Assembly: GCA_045105075.1 (NCBI GenBank)
Contig: JBGCDD010000215.1
Span: forward strand, 1 to 62,661
Direction: 5' to 3'
From: JBGCDD01 sp045105075
Lineage (GTDB): Bacteria; Pseudomonadota; Alphaproteobacteria; Rhodobacterales; Rhodobacteraceae
DNA length: 62,661 bases
Shown here one piece after another: positions 27,279 to 35,552 of the stretch. The translations under genes and the position numbers were made by a program. The notes beneath the pieces are model-generated. The model was not told the DNA's origin. It saw only the letters and a list, made by a program, of their open reading frames with translations, and ran no database searches. The stretch's first letter is position 1. The number at the start of each line of letters is the position of its first letter.

Positions 27279-28511
27279 TTAGCTTTTCCACCAGCGGCGT
27301 GGTTCAACATTCTCAGGCAATGTGTTTGCATCGATTGTGCGAACTTCGTCGTAGATTTCCTGATACGTGTCCAGACCACCGGACCAGCCGTTCAGGCGCT
27401 CGCGCCAGGCTTCCCACAGCTGAGGCTGATACTCGGGCGAGCACATTTCCTCGGCCTTTTTGATCTCGGCCGCCGACAGGAACGCGTTGCGCACGTTGTT
27501 TTTGGCAAAGATGGTGTTTGGCAACATTGGATCGGACTGGCCAACTGTGTTGATCAGCGCAACTTCGTTTGCCGCCTGCACGTGGGTCTGCGCCCAGTAG
27601 GACGATTCCATCACCGCATCCTGCAGCTCGCCGGACATGCCGTCAAAGACAGATGCCGACATTGCTGTGTGCTCGGTGCCGCAGAAGAAGTTCAAGTGAA
27701 CCGACTGGGACACAACTGGCGCCATGTTGGCATATGCCACCGCCGACGCCCATGTTTCGGCACCGTCAATCAGGCCCTGCTTGAGACCATCAAGAGTTTC
27801 TTCCCAGGCCACAGGCACAGGGTTCAGGTTCAGCGCCTTCATCGCGATACGACCCAGCTGAGTGCCGGTGACGCGGTTCTTGGTGCCTGCCAGCTGCTCG
27901 ACGGATGTCACAGTCGGCTTGTCTTCCCAGGCCAGACCCAGCTGGATGCCGCGCAATTCAGCGTGGCTGAACAGGAATTTCAGACCGTGGCGCTTTTCAT
28001 AGGGCTCGCGCAGCAGGCGCTGGGACGCGGGCGAATAGAGGAAATGATACTGGTCCGCCCGGTTGCGGAACATATACGCATAGTCCAGCACGTTGAGATA
28101 AGGCGCACCACCGGCCGAGTTCTGGGTCGAGGCGGCATAGATGTCTACGATGCCCTGCTGGGTTTTTTCAACGCAGGACGTCTGGCCACAGATCTGATTG
28201 TCACCGATGAATTCCACGCGGATTTCACCGTCAGTACGGCTTTCCAGATCGCGGGCAAATTCCAGCGCCCCGGCGCGCTCGATCAGCAGGTTGCGGGCGT
28301 TGAAACCAGAGGCACCAAACTTCAGCGTGTGCTTGGCTTCTTTGGCAAAGCGACGCTCATAGGTCGATTCGGCCGCACTTGCCAGATTGGCAAGGCTCAT
28401 TGCTCCGCCAAAACCACCGGCGGCCAGCAATGTGGATGACATTCCGTAGCGACCGGCCACTTTGAACAGGTCTCGGCGGGAAATTCCCCCCAGTTTGTCG
28501 GAAACGCTCAT
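27279..28511 (-). CDS. dctP: TRAP transporter substrate-binding protein
   Basis: A 410-residue DctP-type receptor with an ideal GGGAGGAG ribosome site. The N-terminus carries a twin-arginine motif (SRRDLFKVAG) and a long hydrophobic stretch up to about residue 45. The receptor domain includes GTKNRVTGTQLGRIAMKALN, with the conserved Arg, and GLKQGLIDGAETWASAVAYA. It belongs to a subfamily different from the first TRAP receptor. It is divergent from a GMC oxidoreductase, which hints at an alcohol or polyol substrate. Confidence 0.9.
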   Translation of the reverse strand: MSVSDKLGGISRRDLFKVAGRYGMSSTLLAAGGFGGAMSLANLASAAESTYERRFAKEAKHTLKFGASGFNARNLLIERAGALEFARDLESRTDGEIRVEFIGDNQICGQTSCVEKTQQGIVDIYAASTQNSAGGAPYLNVLDYAYMFRNRADQYHFLYSPASQRLLREPYEKRHGLKFLFSHAELRGIQLGLAWEDKPTVTSVEQLAGTKNRVTGTQLGRIAMKALNLNPVPVAWEETLDGLKQGLIDGAETWASAVAYANMAPVVSQSVHLNFFCGTEHTAMSASVFDGMSGELQDAVMESSYWAQTHVQAANEVALINTVGQSDPMLPNTIFAKNNVRNAFLSAAEIKKAEEMCSPEYQPQLWEAWRERLNGWSGGLDTYQEIYDEVRTIDANTLPENVEPRRWWKS

Positions 28512-28533
28512 GTTTTCTCCTCCCATGAAGCTC

Positions 28534-28560
28534 ATTATTGAGACAGTTAGTTTCAATAAT
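28534..28560. promoter_or_regulatory. Inverted repeat operator in the dctP/GMC divergent promoter
   Basis: ATTATTGAGAC (28534-28544) and GTTTCAATAAT (28550-28560) form an 11-5-11 inverted repeat with one mismatch. It lies in the 105-bp gap between the two divergent starts, so one bound regulator could control both. The IclR protein encoded at the end of the dct operon is the obvious candidate. Confidence 0.6.
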
Positions 28561-28616
28561 GCTAGTATATTGTTTTCTTTCTGTATACGTTTTTCTACCA
28601 AAGTGGTTGGAGAGAT

Positions 28617-30221
28617 ATGATGCAAGCAGATTATATCATTGTCGGCGCGGGTTCTGCGGGTTGTGTCCTGGCAAACCGGCTCAGCGAAAACCCCGGCAAC
28701 CGCGTTGTTCTGCTGGAAGCGGGCGGGCGTGATCTCAATCCATGGATCCATATACCGGTGGGATATTTCAAAACCATCCACAATCCGTCGGTCGACTGGT
28801 GTTACAAAACCGAGCCCGACCCCGGGCTGAACGGACGCTCGATCGAATGGCCGCGCGGCAAGGTGCTGGGGGGGTCGTCATCGCTGAACGGGTTGCTTTA
28901 CGTGCGCGGACAGGCACAGGATTATGACCGCTGGGCGCAAATGGGCAATCGCGGCTGGAGCTGGGACGACGTGCTGCCGCTGTTCAAACGGGCTGAAAAC
29001 AACGAGCGCGGCGGCGATGAGTTTCATGGCGATCAGGGGCCATTGTCGGTGTCAGATATGCGCATCCAGCGCCCGATCACCGATGCGTGGGTCGCCGCAG
29101 CGCAGGCCGCAGGGTACAAGTTCAACCCCGACTACAACGGCCAAGATCAGGAAGGCGTTGGCTTTTTCCAGCTGACCTCGCGCAATGGCCGGCGGTGCAG
29201 CGCGGCTGTGGCCTATCTCAACCCGGTCAAAAGCCGCGAGAATCTACAGATCATCACCCACGCGCAGGTCGACAAGGTTGTGCTGAATGGCAAGCGCGCC
29301 ACCGGCGTGATTTACAGTGATCGCAGTGGGCACAAACACACGCTGAGCGCCAACCGCGAGGTGGTGTTGTGCGGCGGCGCCATCAACTCGCCCCAGATCC
29401 TGATGCTGTCGGGCATAGGCGAGGCCGACCACCTGGGCGAGCATGGCGTCGAGGTGCATCACGATCTGCGCGGTGTCGGCAAGAACATGCAAGATCACCT
29501 GCAGGCCCGGCTGGTCTATAAATGCAACGAACCCACCCTGAATGACGAGGTCGCCAGCCTGCTGGGGCAGGCCCGAATCGCGTTGAAATATGCGCTGACC
29601 CGAACCGGCCCAATGACCATGGCCGCCAGCCTTGCCACCGGTTTTCTGAAAACCCGGCCAGATCTGGAAACCCCCGACATTCAATTCCACGTTCAGCCGC
29701 TTTCGGCAGAGAATCCCGGCAAAGGCGCCGATAAGTTCTCGGCTTTCACAACGTCGGTTTGCCAGTTGCGCCCTGAAAGCCGCGGAGAGATTCGGCTGGC
29801 CTCGGGCGCGCCGCAAGACTATCCGCGCATCATCCCCAATTATCTGTCCACCGAAACCGATTGCCGCACCGTGGTCGAAGGTGTGAACATCGCACGCCGC
29901 ATCTCCCGCCACGCGCCGCTGACGTCCAAGATTTCGCAGGAGTTTCGCCCGCACGCAGATTTGGACATCACCGACTATGACGCCACGCTGGATTGGGCGC
30001 GCAACAACACTGCCTCGATCTATCACCCGACCGGAACCTGCAAAATGGGCGGCGGCCCTGATGCAGTGGTTGACGACCATCTGCGCGTGCACGGCATTTC
30101 TGGACTGCGCGTCGCCGATTGCTCGATCATGCCCGAAATCGTGTCGGGCAACACAAATGCCCCGGCGATCATGATCGGCGAAAAGGCCAGCGACATCATT
30201 TTGGCGGACATGCAGGCCTGA
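28617..30221 (+). CDS. GMC family oxidoreductase (choline dehydrogenase-like)
   Basis: A 534-residue FAD enzyme of the glucose-methanol-choline family, oxidising an alcohol to an aldehyde or ketone. The N-terminal FAD loop DYIIVGAGSAGCVLANRLSE, the GMC signature around GKVLGGSSSLNGLLYVRG, and the catalytic His (IYHPTGTCKMG) and Asn (GNTNAPAIMIGEKA) are present. A GGAGAG site precedes two adjacent ATG codons (28617, 28620). It is divergent from the dctPQM-iclR genes and probably acts on the TRAP-imported compound. Confidence 0.93.
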   Translation: MMQADYIIVGAGSAGCVLANRLSENPGNRVVLLEAGGRDLNPWIHIPVGYFKTIHNPSVDWCYKTEPDPGLNGRSIEWPRGKVLGGSSSLNGLLYVRGQAQDYDRWAQMGNRGWSWDDVLPLFKRAENNERGGDEFHGDQGPLSVSDMRIQRPITDAWVAAAQAAGYKFNPDYNGQDQEGVGFFQLTSRNGRRCSAAVAYLNPVKSRENLQIITHAQVDKVVLNGKRATGVIYSDRSGHKHTLSANREVVLCGGAINSPQILMLSGIGEADHLGEHGVEVHHDLRGVGKNMQDHLQARLVYKCNEPTLNDEVASLLGQARIALKYALTRTGPMTMAASLATGFLKTRPDLETPDIQFHVQPLSAENPGKGADKFSAFTTSVCQLRPESRGEIRLASGAPQDYPRIIPNYLSTETDCRTVVEGVNIARRISRHAPLTSKISQEFRPHADLDITDYDATLDWARNNTASIYHPTGTCKMGGGPDAVVDDHLRVHGISGLRVADCSIMPEIVSGNTNAPAIMIGEKASDIILADMQA

Positions 30222-30294
30222 TCTCACAAATTTTTGTTTTCTTTTGCGGCGCTACCACGTCTAAACTTTCGGCCACGCCACAAGCAGGATCAAA

Positions 30295-31503
30295 ATGCTG
30301 GAAATTTCGCTGGGGATGCTGCTGACCGGCTTTTGCATGATCGCCCAGCGTATGTCGCGCAGCGTGATCACAGCGCCGATGGTGTTTCTGGCCATTGGTG
30401 TCGGCGTTGGGCATTTTGGCATGCTGCCGGTGCTGGCCACCGAAACCAGCCTGCATCTGGTGGCCGAAATCGCACTGGTGATTTTGCTGTTTCTGGATGC
30501 AGCGCAAATTGACGCCACTGCCTTGCGCGCGCGCTTTGTCTGGCCGGTGCGGATGCTGACAATTGGTCTGCCACTGGCCTTTGTGTTTGGCGTTTTGGCT
30601 GGGTTGGTGCTTTTGCCCGGCTGGTCTTTGGCTGCGATCGCGCTGATGGCCGCGATCCTGACCCCGACCGACGCAGCACTTGGCCAACCCGTGATCTCGA
30701 ACCCGGCCGTGCCCGAAAGAGCGCGCCGTGCGTTAACGGTTGAGAGTGGGCTGAACGATGGGCTGGCGCTGCCTTTGGTTTTGATGATGGCCGCCTTTGC
30801 CGCCACCGCCGCAATGGCTCCGCCCGAAGGCTGGGCGTTGTTTGCCGTCAAACAGGTGCTGCTGGGCCCGCTGATCGGGGTTGTGATGGGCTGCATCGGC
30901 GGGGTTGTGTTGCTGTGGGCCAAACGCACGCAATCCACCTCGGAAACCTATGAAGGCATCGGCGCGTTGGCCTTGGCCGCGACCGCCTATCTGGGCGCTG
31001 TCGAAATTGGCGGCAACGGCTTTATCTCGGCTTTTGCCGCCGGGCTGGGGTTTGGCGCCATCGTCAAAGGAGAATGCAAGTTCGTCTACGAGTTCACCGA
31101 GGGCGAGGGCCAACTGCTGGCCTGGACCGCATTCTTCTTGCTGGGCGCTGTGCTGGTGCCCGACGCCGTTGCCCATCTGGGCGGCAACGAACTGGCGCTG
31201 ATCCTGATCAGCCTGTGCATTCTGCGCCCGCTTGCGATCTGGATCTCGCTGATGGGCAGTGATGCCAGCCCGCTGACCCGGCTGTTTTTCGGCTGGTTTG
31301 GCCCGCGCGGGCTGGCCACTGCGTTGTTTGCCCTGTTGGTTTTGGACCAATTGCCCCATGCTTTGGGCGAAGACATCCTGTTTCTGGCAGTCAATACCGT
31401 CTGGATCAGCGCGCTTTTGCACGGATTGACTGCTGCCCCCTTTGCCAAATGGTACGGACGTGCAACGGTTCGCCATCACCGCACGAAAGGACCAACCTCG
31501 TGA
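30295..31503 (+). CDS. Cation:proton antiporter (CPA1-like)
   Basis: A 402-residue membrane protein with about twelve helices. The transport-site motifs are visible: AAILTPTDAALGQPV in the middle helix and ESGLNDGLALPLVL after it, matching NhaP-type Na+ or K+/H+ antiporters. No C-terminal regulatory domain follows. The GTG of the Rieske-glutamate synthase gene overlaps its stop (GTGA), making the antiporter the first gene of the coupled Rieske run. It could supply ion balance to that module. Confidence 0.88.
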   Translation: MLEISLGMLLTGFCMIAQRMSRSVITAPMVFLAIGVGVGHFGMLPVLATETSLHLVAEIALVILLFLDAAQIDATALRARFVWPVRMLTIGLPLAFVFGVLAGLVLLPGWSLAAIALMAAILTPTDAALGQPVISNPAVPERARRALTVESGLNDGLALPLVLMMAAFAATAAMAPPEGWALFAVKQVLLGPLIGVVMGCIGGVVLLWAKRTQSTSETYEGIGALALAATAYLGAVEIGGNGFISAFAAGLGFGAIVKGECKFVYEFTEGEGQLLAWTAFFLLGAVLVPDAVAHLGGNELALILISLCILRPLAIWISLMGSDASPLTRLFFGWFGPRGLATALFALLVLDQLPHALGEDILFLAVNTVWISALLHGLTAAPFAKWYGRATVRHHRTKGPTS

Positions 31504-33110
31504 CCCCCACCAAGATTGCCACCCTGTCCAAGATGCCTGATCGCACCCCCACCTATGCCATTGTAGGCGAGGTGGATCTGGTTGTGGTGCGCTTTGACGA
31601 TGAGATTTCGGTGTTTTACGGGCGCTGTCTGCATCGCGGCGCGCTGATGTCGGACGGGTTTGTTGAGGGCAAGAACCTGATCTGTGGGCTGCATTACTGG
31701 GACTATCGCCTTGATTCGGGCGTGTCGGAATATGCCAATGACGAGGCCTTGCCCAAGTTCAAGTCTTGGACCGAAGGCGATGATATTCTGGTGGACGCCG
31801 ACGAGATCACCGCCTGGGGGCTGGCCAACCCGCAGCCGTTCAACCGCGACGCCTATCTGGGGCTGTACGCTGATACGTCGCACGGCACAGCCGAGGAACC
31901 CAATGCCGGGCTGATCGCCGAATACGCCCGCGACGGGCTGAAGAAAACCGGCCATCACGGCAAGGTCGACGCCATGGGCGTGCCGCGGGATGAATTGCCG
32001 CTGTGGGATGATCTGCAACTGCTGACCGCACAGCTGCACAAACCACCTTTGCTGGACGATGATCCGGTGGGCACAGATGTGGTGATCGGCCCGAATGCGC
32101 AAAAACCACTGCGCCTCAAGATCCCGCTGTTTGTGTCGGACATGTCATTTGGTGCGCTGTCAGAACCGGCCAAGGTCGCGCTGGCACGCGGCGCCGAATT
32201 GGCAGGCACCGGCATCTGTTCGGGCGAAGGCGGCATGCTGCCCGAGGAACAGGCCGCCAATTCGCGCTATTTCTACGAACTGGCCAGCGCACGATTTGGA
32301 TTTGACTGGGACAAGCTGGCCAACGTGCAGGCGTTTCATTTCAAAGGCGGGCAAGGTGCGAAAACCGGCACTGGCGGGCATTTGCCCGGTGCCAAAGTTC
32401 AGGGCAAGATTGCCGAGGTGCGCGGGCTGGAACCGGGACAGGACGCGATCTCGCCGCCGCGCTTTCCCGACTGGACCAACCCCGCCCAGATCCGCGCTTT
32501 TGCCGACGAAGTGCGCGATCGCACCGGCGGCATTCCCATCGGATATAAGCTGAGCGCCCAGCACATCGAAAAAGACATCGACGCAGCACTTGAGGTCGGC
32601 GTTGACTATATCATTCTGGACGGGCGTGGTGGTGGCACTGGCGCGGCACCGATCATTTTCCGCGACAATATCTCGGTGCCCACCATCCCGGCACTGGCCC
32701 GCGCACGCGCCCATCTGGACCGACGCGAGCGGCGCGATGTGTCGCTGGTGATCACCGGAGGCCTGCGCAAACCCGCTGACTTCATCAAAGCCCTGGCGCT
32801 TGGCGCGGATGCGATTGCGCTGTCAAATTCCGCCATGCAGGCCATCGGATGTATCGCCATGCGCGCGTGTCACACCAACAACTGCCCGGTGGGCATCGCC
32901 AGCCAAAAACCACATCTGGTCAGCCGTCTGGTCGTCGAAAAATCAGCGCGCCAGCTGGCCAATTTCTTTGAGGCCAGCACCGAATTGATGCAGGTGATGG
33001 CGCGCGCCTGTGGCCATGATCACTTGGGCAAATTCACACTGGATGACCTGACCACCTGGAAACGCGACATGTCCGACCTGTCGGGTGTGGCCTTTGGGGG
33101 CGTCAGATGA
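31500..33110 (+). CDS. Rieske domain fused to a glutamate synthase-like FMN/[3Fe-4S] domain
   Basis: A 536-residue cytoplasmic protein. Residues 1-105 are a Rieske [2Fe-2S] domain with ligands Cys43/His45 and Cys62/His65. From about 155 it is the GltS synthase barrel: SFGALSEPAKVALARG, GQGAKTGTGGHLPGAKV, DGRGGGTGAAPI, and the [3Fe-4S] cysteines 451, 457 and 462 in CIAMRACHTNNCPVG. The glutaminase domain of true glutamate synthase is absent, so it cannot use glutamine by itself. Electron flow between Rieske, [3Fe-4S] and FMN is expected; the reaction is unknown. The GTG start and 536-residue length are set by the overlap with the antiporter gene. Confidence 0.9.
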   Translation: MTPTKIATLSKMPDRTPTYAIVGEVDLVVVRFDDEISVFYGRCLHRGALMSDGFVEGKNLICGLHYWDYRLDSGVSEYANDEALPKFKSWTEGDDILVDADEITAWGLANPQPFNRDAYLGLYADTSHGTAEEPNAGLIAEYARDGLKKTGHHGKVDAMGVPRDELPLWDDLQLLTAQLHKPPLLDDDPVGTDVVIGPNAQKPLRLKIPLFVSDMSFGALSEPAKVALARGAELAGTGICSGEGGMLPEEQAANSRYFYELASARFGFDWDKLANVQAFHFKGGQGAKTGTGGHLPGAKVQGKIAEVRGLEPGQDAISPPRFPDWTNPAQIRAFADEVRDRTGGIPIGYKLSAQHIEKDIDAALEVGVDYIILDGRGGGTGAAPIIFRDNISVPTIPALARARAHLDRRERRDVSLVITGGLRKPADFIKALALGADAIALSNSAMQAIGCIAMRACHTNNCPVGIASQKPHLVSRLVVEKSARQLANFFEASTELMQVMARACGHDHLGKFTLDDLTTWKRDMSDLSGVAFGGVR

Positions 33111-33484
33111 GCGTGGCCGGCATGTTCCTGACAGGGCTCGAGTACTGGGCGCTGATCGGCGCACTGGTGGCGGCGGTTTTCTTGACCATCGGCATTGACC
33201 GCATCGACGAGGACGCGCGCGGCGCCTACGCGTTTCGCCCGCTGCTGGTGCCAGCCATTCTGGTGATCTGGCCGCTGGTTCTGTGGCGTTGGTGGGTGCT
33301 GGAAAACGACCGTGACCGTCCTTTGGCCCGGTTCGCGCCACCGCGTGCGGCGCACACCATTGTGGCCGCGGTTCTGGCGGTGGCGGTGATCGGCGTGATC
33401 CTTTTGGGCTGGTCACAACGCCAAAGCTGGCCCGGCGACTTTGTGCCCGAACAGATCTCAAACCCAAGCGAGCAACAGGAATGA
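33107..33484 (+). CDS. Small membrane protein of the Rieske operon
   Basis: A 125-residue protein that I do not recognise. It has three hydrophobic segments (about 8-28, 45-62 and 83-103) and an acidic loop after the first (DRIDEDARG). It overlaps both neighbours by four bases (ATGA), so its synthesis is tied to the Rieske proteins. A role as a membrane partner of the haem b/Rieske subunit is a guess. Confidence 0.75.
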   Translation: MSVAGMFLTGLEYWALIGALVAAVFLTIGIDRIDEDARGAYAFRPLLVPAILVIWPLVLWRWWVLENDRDRPLARFAPPRAAHTIVAAVLAVAVIGVILLGWSQRQSWPGDFVPEQISNPSEQQE

Positions 33485-34530
33485 GCGTCAAATACACCCC
33501 CGTTCAATGGAACCGCAACAAGTGGCTTTACGACGCGATCATGCTGGTCGGAGTCGCCGCGTTTCTGTGGCTGTTCCTTCATGTCAGCCCCGGCATCCTC
33601 AGCCACGAGCGCCCGATCAACCCGCAAATCCACAACGCCCGCGCTTTTGGCGCTTGCGCCTTTGTGATGCTCTCGGTGATCTTGTGTCTTGGGCCATTGG
33701 CGCGACTGGACCGGCGGTTTTTGCCGCTGGTCTACAACCGGCGCCATTTCGGTGTGATGACCGCTTTTGTGGCGCTGACCCATGCCAGTTACATCGTGAA
33801 CTGGTATTTCGCGTTCTCCTCGATCAACAAATTCGAAGCGGCACTTTCGTCCAACACCAGCTATGGGCAGATCGCAGGCTTTCCGTTCGAAATATTCGGG
33901 ATTTTTGCCCTGTTGGCTTTGGTGATTCTGGCCGCGACCAGCCATGACTTCTGGCTGAAATACCTGACCGCACCGGTTTGGAAACGCATTCACTATCTGA
34001 TCTATCCGGCCTATTTCGCCGTGGTCGCCCATGTGGCGCTTGGCATTTTGCAAGACCAACAGATCCACACGCTCAGCGCCCTTTTTGTCGGGTCGGCCCT
34101 TGTGGTGGTTGGCCTGCACCTTTGGGCGGCCTGGGTCGAGCACACAGCAGGCGATCGCGCAGGCGCGTTGGTGCAAGACGGGTGGGTCAAAGTGGCCAAG
34201 GCGCACGACATCGCCGAAGGATTTGCCAAGATCGCCAAACTGCCCAATGGCGACCGCGTGGCTGTGTTCCGCCAAGATAACAAACTGTCCGCCATCGCCA
34301 ATGCCTGCGCGCACCAAAATGGGCCCCTTGGTGAAGGCCGCGTGATCGACTGTCTGGTCACCTGCCCTTGGCACGGGTTCCAATACGATGTGACCTCCGG
34401 GCGCTCGCCTGCGCCGTTCACCGAAATGGTGCCAACCTATCATCTGGCGCTTGAGGGGCAGGACGTGTTGGTCAACCCCAATGCCAACCCGCCCGGAACC
34501 TACGTAGACCCCATCGAGGTGCCCGCATGA
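33481..34530 (+). CDS. Ferric reductase-like membrane domain fused to a Rieske domain
   Basis: A 349-residue protein with about six membrane helices up to residue 220, resembling MsrQ/YedZ and ferric reductase haem b domains (RRHFGVMTAFVALTHASY, then VWKRIHYLIYPAYFAVVAHV). Likely haem ligands are His101, His171 and His184. The C-terminal Rieske domain has Cys276/His278 and Cys295/His298 (CAHQNGPLGEG, CPWHGFQYD). The order suggests electrons pass between a membrane haem and the soluble [2Fe-2S] cluster. It is coupled to both neighbours by four-base overlaps. Confidence 0.9.
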   Translation: MSVKYTPVQWNRNKWLYDAIMLVGVAAFLWLFLHVSPGILSHERPINPQIHNARAFGACAFVMLSVILCLGPLARLDRRFLPLVYNRRHFGVMTAFVALTHASYIVNWYFAFSSINKFEAALSSNTSYGQIAGFPFEIFGIFALLALVILAATSHDFWLKYLTAPVWKRIHYLIYPAYFAVVAHVALGILQDQQIHTLSALFVGSALVVVGLHLWAAWVEHTAGDRAGALVQDGWVKVAKAHDIAEGFAKIAKLPNGDRVAVFRQDNKLSAIANACAHQNGPLGEGRVIDCLVTCPWHGFQYDVTSGRSPAPFTEMVPTYHLALEGQDVLVNPNANPPGTYVDPIEVPA

Positions 34531-35276
34531 AACCTTTCTTTGTTGGCTATTTGCCGGTGCCCCCGGCGCTGCGCAGCTTTCTGATCGTGATCTCAATGGC
34601 GTTGATCGGCTTTATGGCGGGCTTTGGGCTGATCGCAGGCACCACGCAGGACGATCCCGGCCCGGCGGCCTATCGCTTTGATTACGGGCGCCAAAATGTC
34701 ACTGGTGTGATCGAATTGCTGCCTTATCCGCTGTTGCGCGTGACTGAGGGCACCGACCGGGTGCCTGCGGGCCACACGCTAATGCTGGTCACGCCCAACA
34801 AAGGCTCGGTGATGGAACGCGCCGCCCCGCTGGACGGGCAATTGGCCAAAGCCTCGGGCATCATTCTGGAACGCGGCGATCTGGACATGATGCAAGTGCG
34901 TGGCGGGCGGCGTGGCATTGCCGCGGCCGATGGCAGTGGCGATGTGCCCGAGGCCCAACCCCTCGGGCGCTGGAAACTGGCGGGCGAAATCTGTGATGGC
35001 AAATGTCTGGCCGGTGCGATGCGCCCCGGACGTGGGCTGGCGCACAAGGCCTGCGCCAATCTCTGCATCACCACCGGCGCACCCCCGGTTTTTGTATCGT
35101 CCCAACCGGTAGAGGGCGACGAATTCTTGCTGATCGCGGGGCCGGACGGTGGCCCGATGCCTGCGGATATGCTGCATTTCGTTGGCCAATATGTCTCGCT
35201 CGAGGCTGATATCGAACGGCGCGGCGATATGCTGGTGATGCGGCTTGACCCGGCAACCGTGCAGGTGCTGCCATGA
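34527..35276 (+). CDS. Membrane-anchored protein with paired CxxxC motifs
   Basis: A 249-residue protein with one N-terminal helix (about 17-38) and a large soluble part, probably outside the cytoplasm. Four cysteines form two CxxxC pairs, Cys156/160 and Cys176/180, with His173 next to the second pair (LAHKACANLC). Such spacing could bind a metal or form disulfides. I do not recognise the family. It overlaps the Rieske/haem protein and the following small protein by four bases each, so it is an integral member of the operon. Confidence 0.78.
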   Translation: MKPFFVGYLPVPPALRSFLIVISMALIGFMAGFGLIAGTTQDDPGPAAYRFDYGRQNVTGVIELLPYPLLRVTEGTDRVPAGHTLMLVTPNKGSVMERAAPLDGQLAKASGIILERGDLDMMQVRGGRRGIAAADGSGDVPEAQPLGRWKLAGEICDGKCLAGAMRPGRGLAHKACANLCITTGAPPVFVSSQPVEGDEFLLIAGPDGGPMPADMLHFVGQYVSLEADIERRGDMLVMRLDPATVQVLP

Positions 35277-35539
35277 TCCGTCGTTTCATCGCGCTGACGC
35301 TGACAGCGCTGGTGTTTGCCACCATCTATTATCTGTCGCGTTTCTGGACCTTTTCACTGTGGCCGCGCAGTGGCTTGGCCGGCTTTGAGGAATTGCGCCC
35401 CACCGGCGGGTTGCTGGCGCGGTGGTTGCGCGGCACCGATTTCGCCCCGTTCGAGCTGCTTATTTGGGCCATCGCCGTGTTCCTGATCCTGACCTGGCTG
35501 CAAAAGCTGTTCGACCTATTCCCCAAAAAAGACCCCTGA
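35273..35539 (+). CDS. Small membrane protein of the Rieske operon
   Basis: An 88-residue protein with an N-terminal helix (about 4-20) and a C-terminal helix (about 60-77, LLIWAIAVFLILTWL), and a basic and aromatic connecting part. It overlaps the CxxxC protein by four bases and is followed 13 bp later by the Rieske-ThDP gene with a good AGGAGAG site. The function is unknown. Confidence 0.7.
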   Translation: MIRRFIALTLTALVFATIYYLSRFWTFSLWPRSGLAGFEELRPTGGLLARWLRGTDFAPFELLIWAIAVFLILTWLQKLFDLFPKKDP

Positions 35540-35552
35540 ACAGGAGAGCGAT

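Noticed and set aside
33226..34596. 456-codon antisense frame over the Rieske/haem membrane gene
   Set aside because: No domain features, biased composition, and it covers several coupled plus-strand genes.
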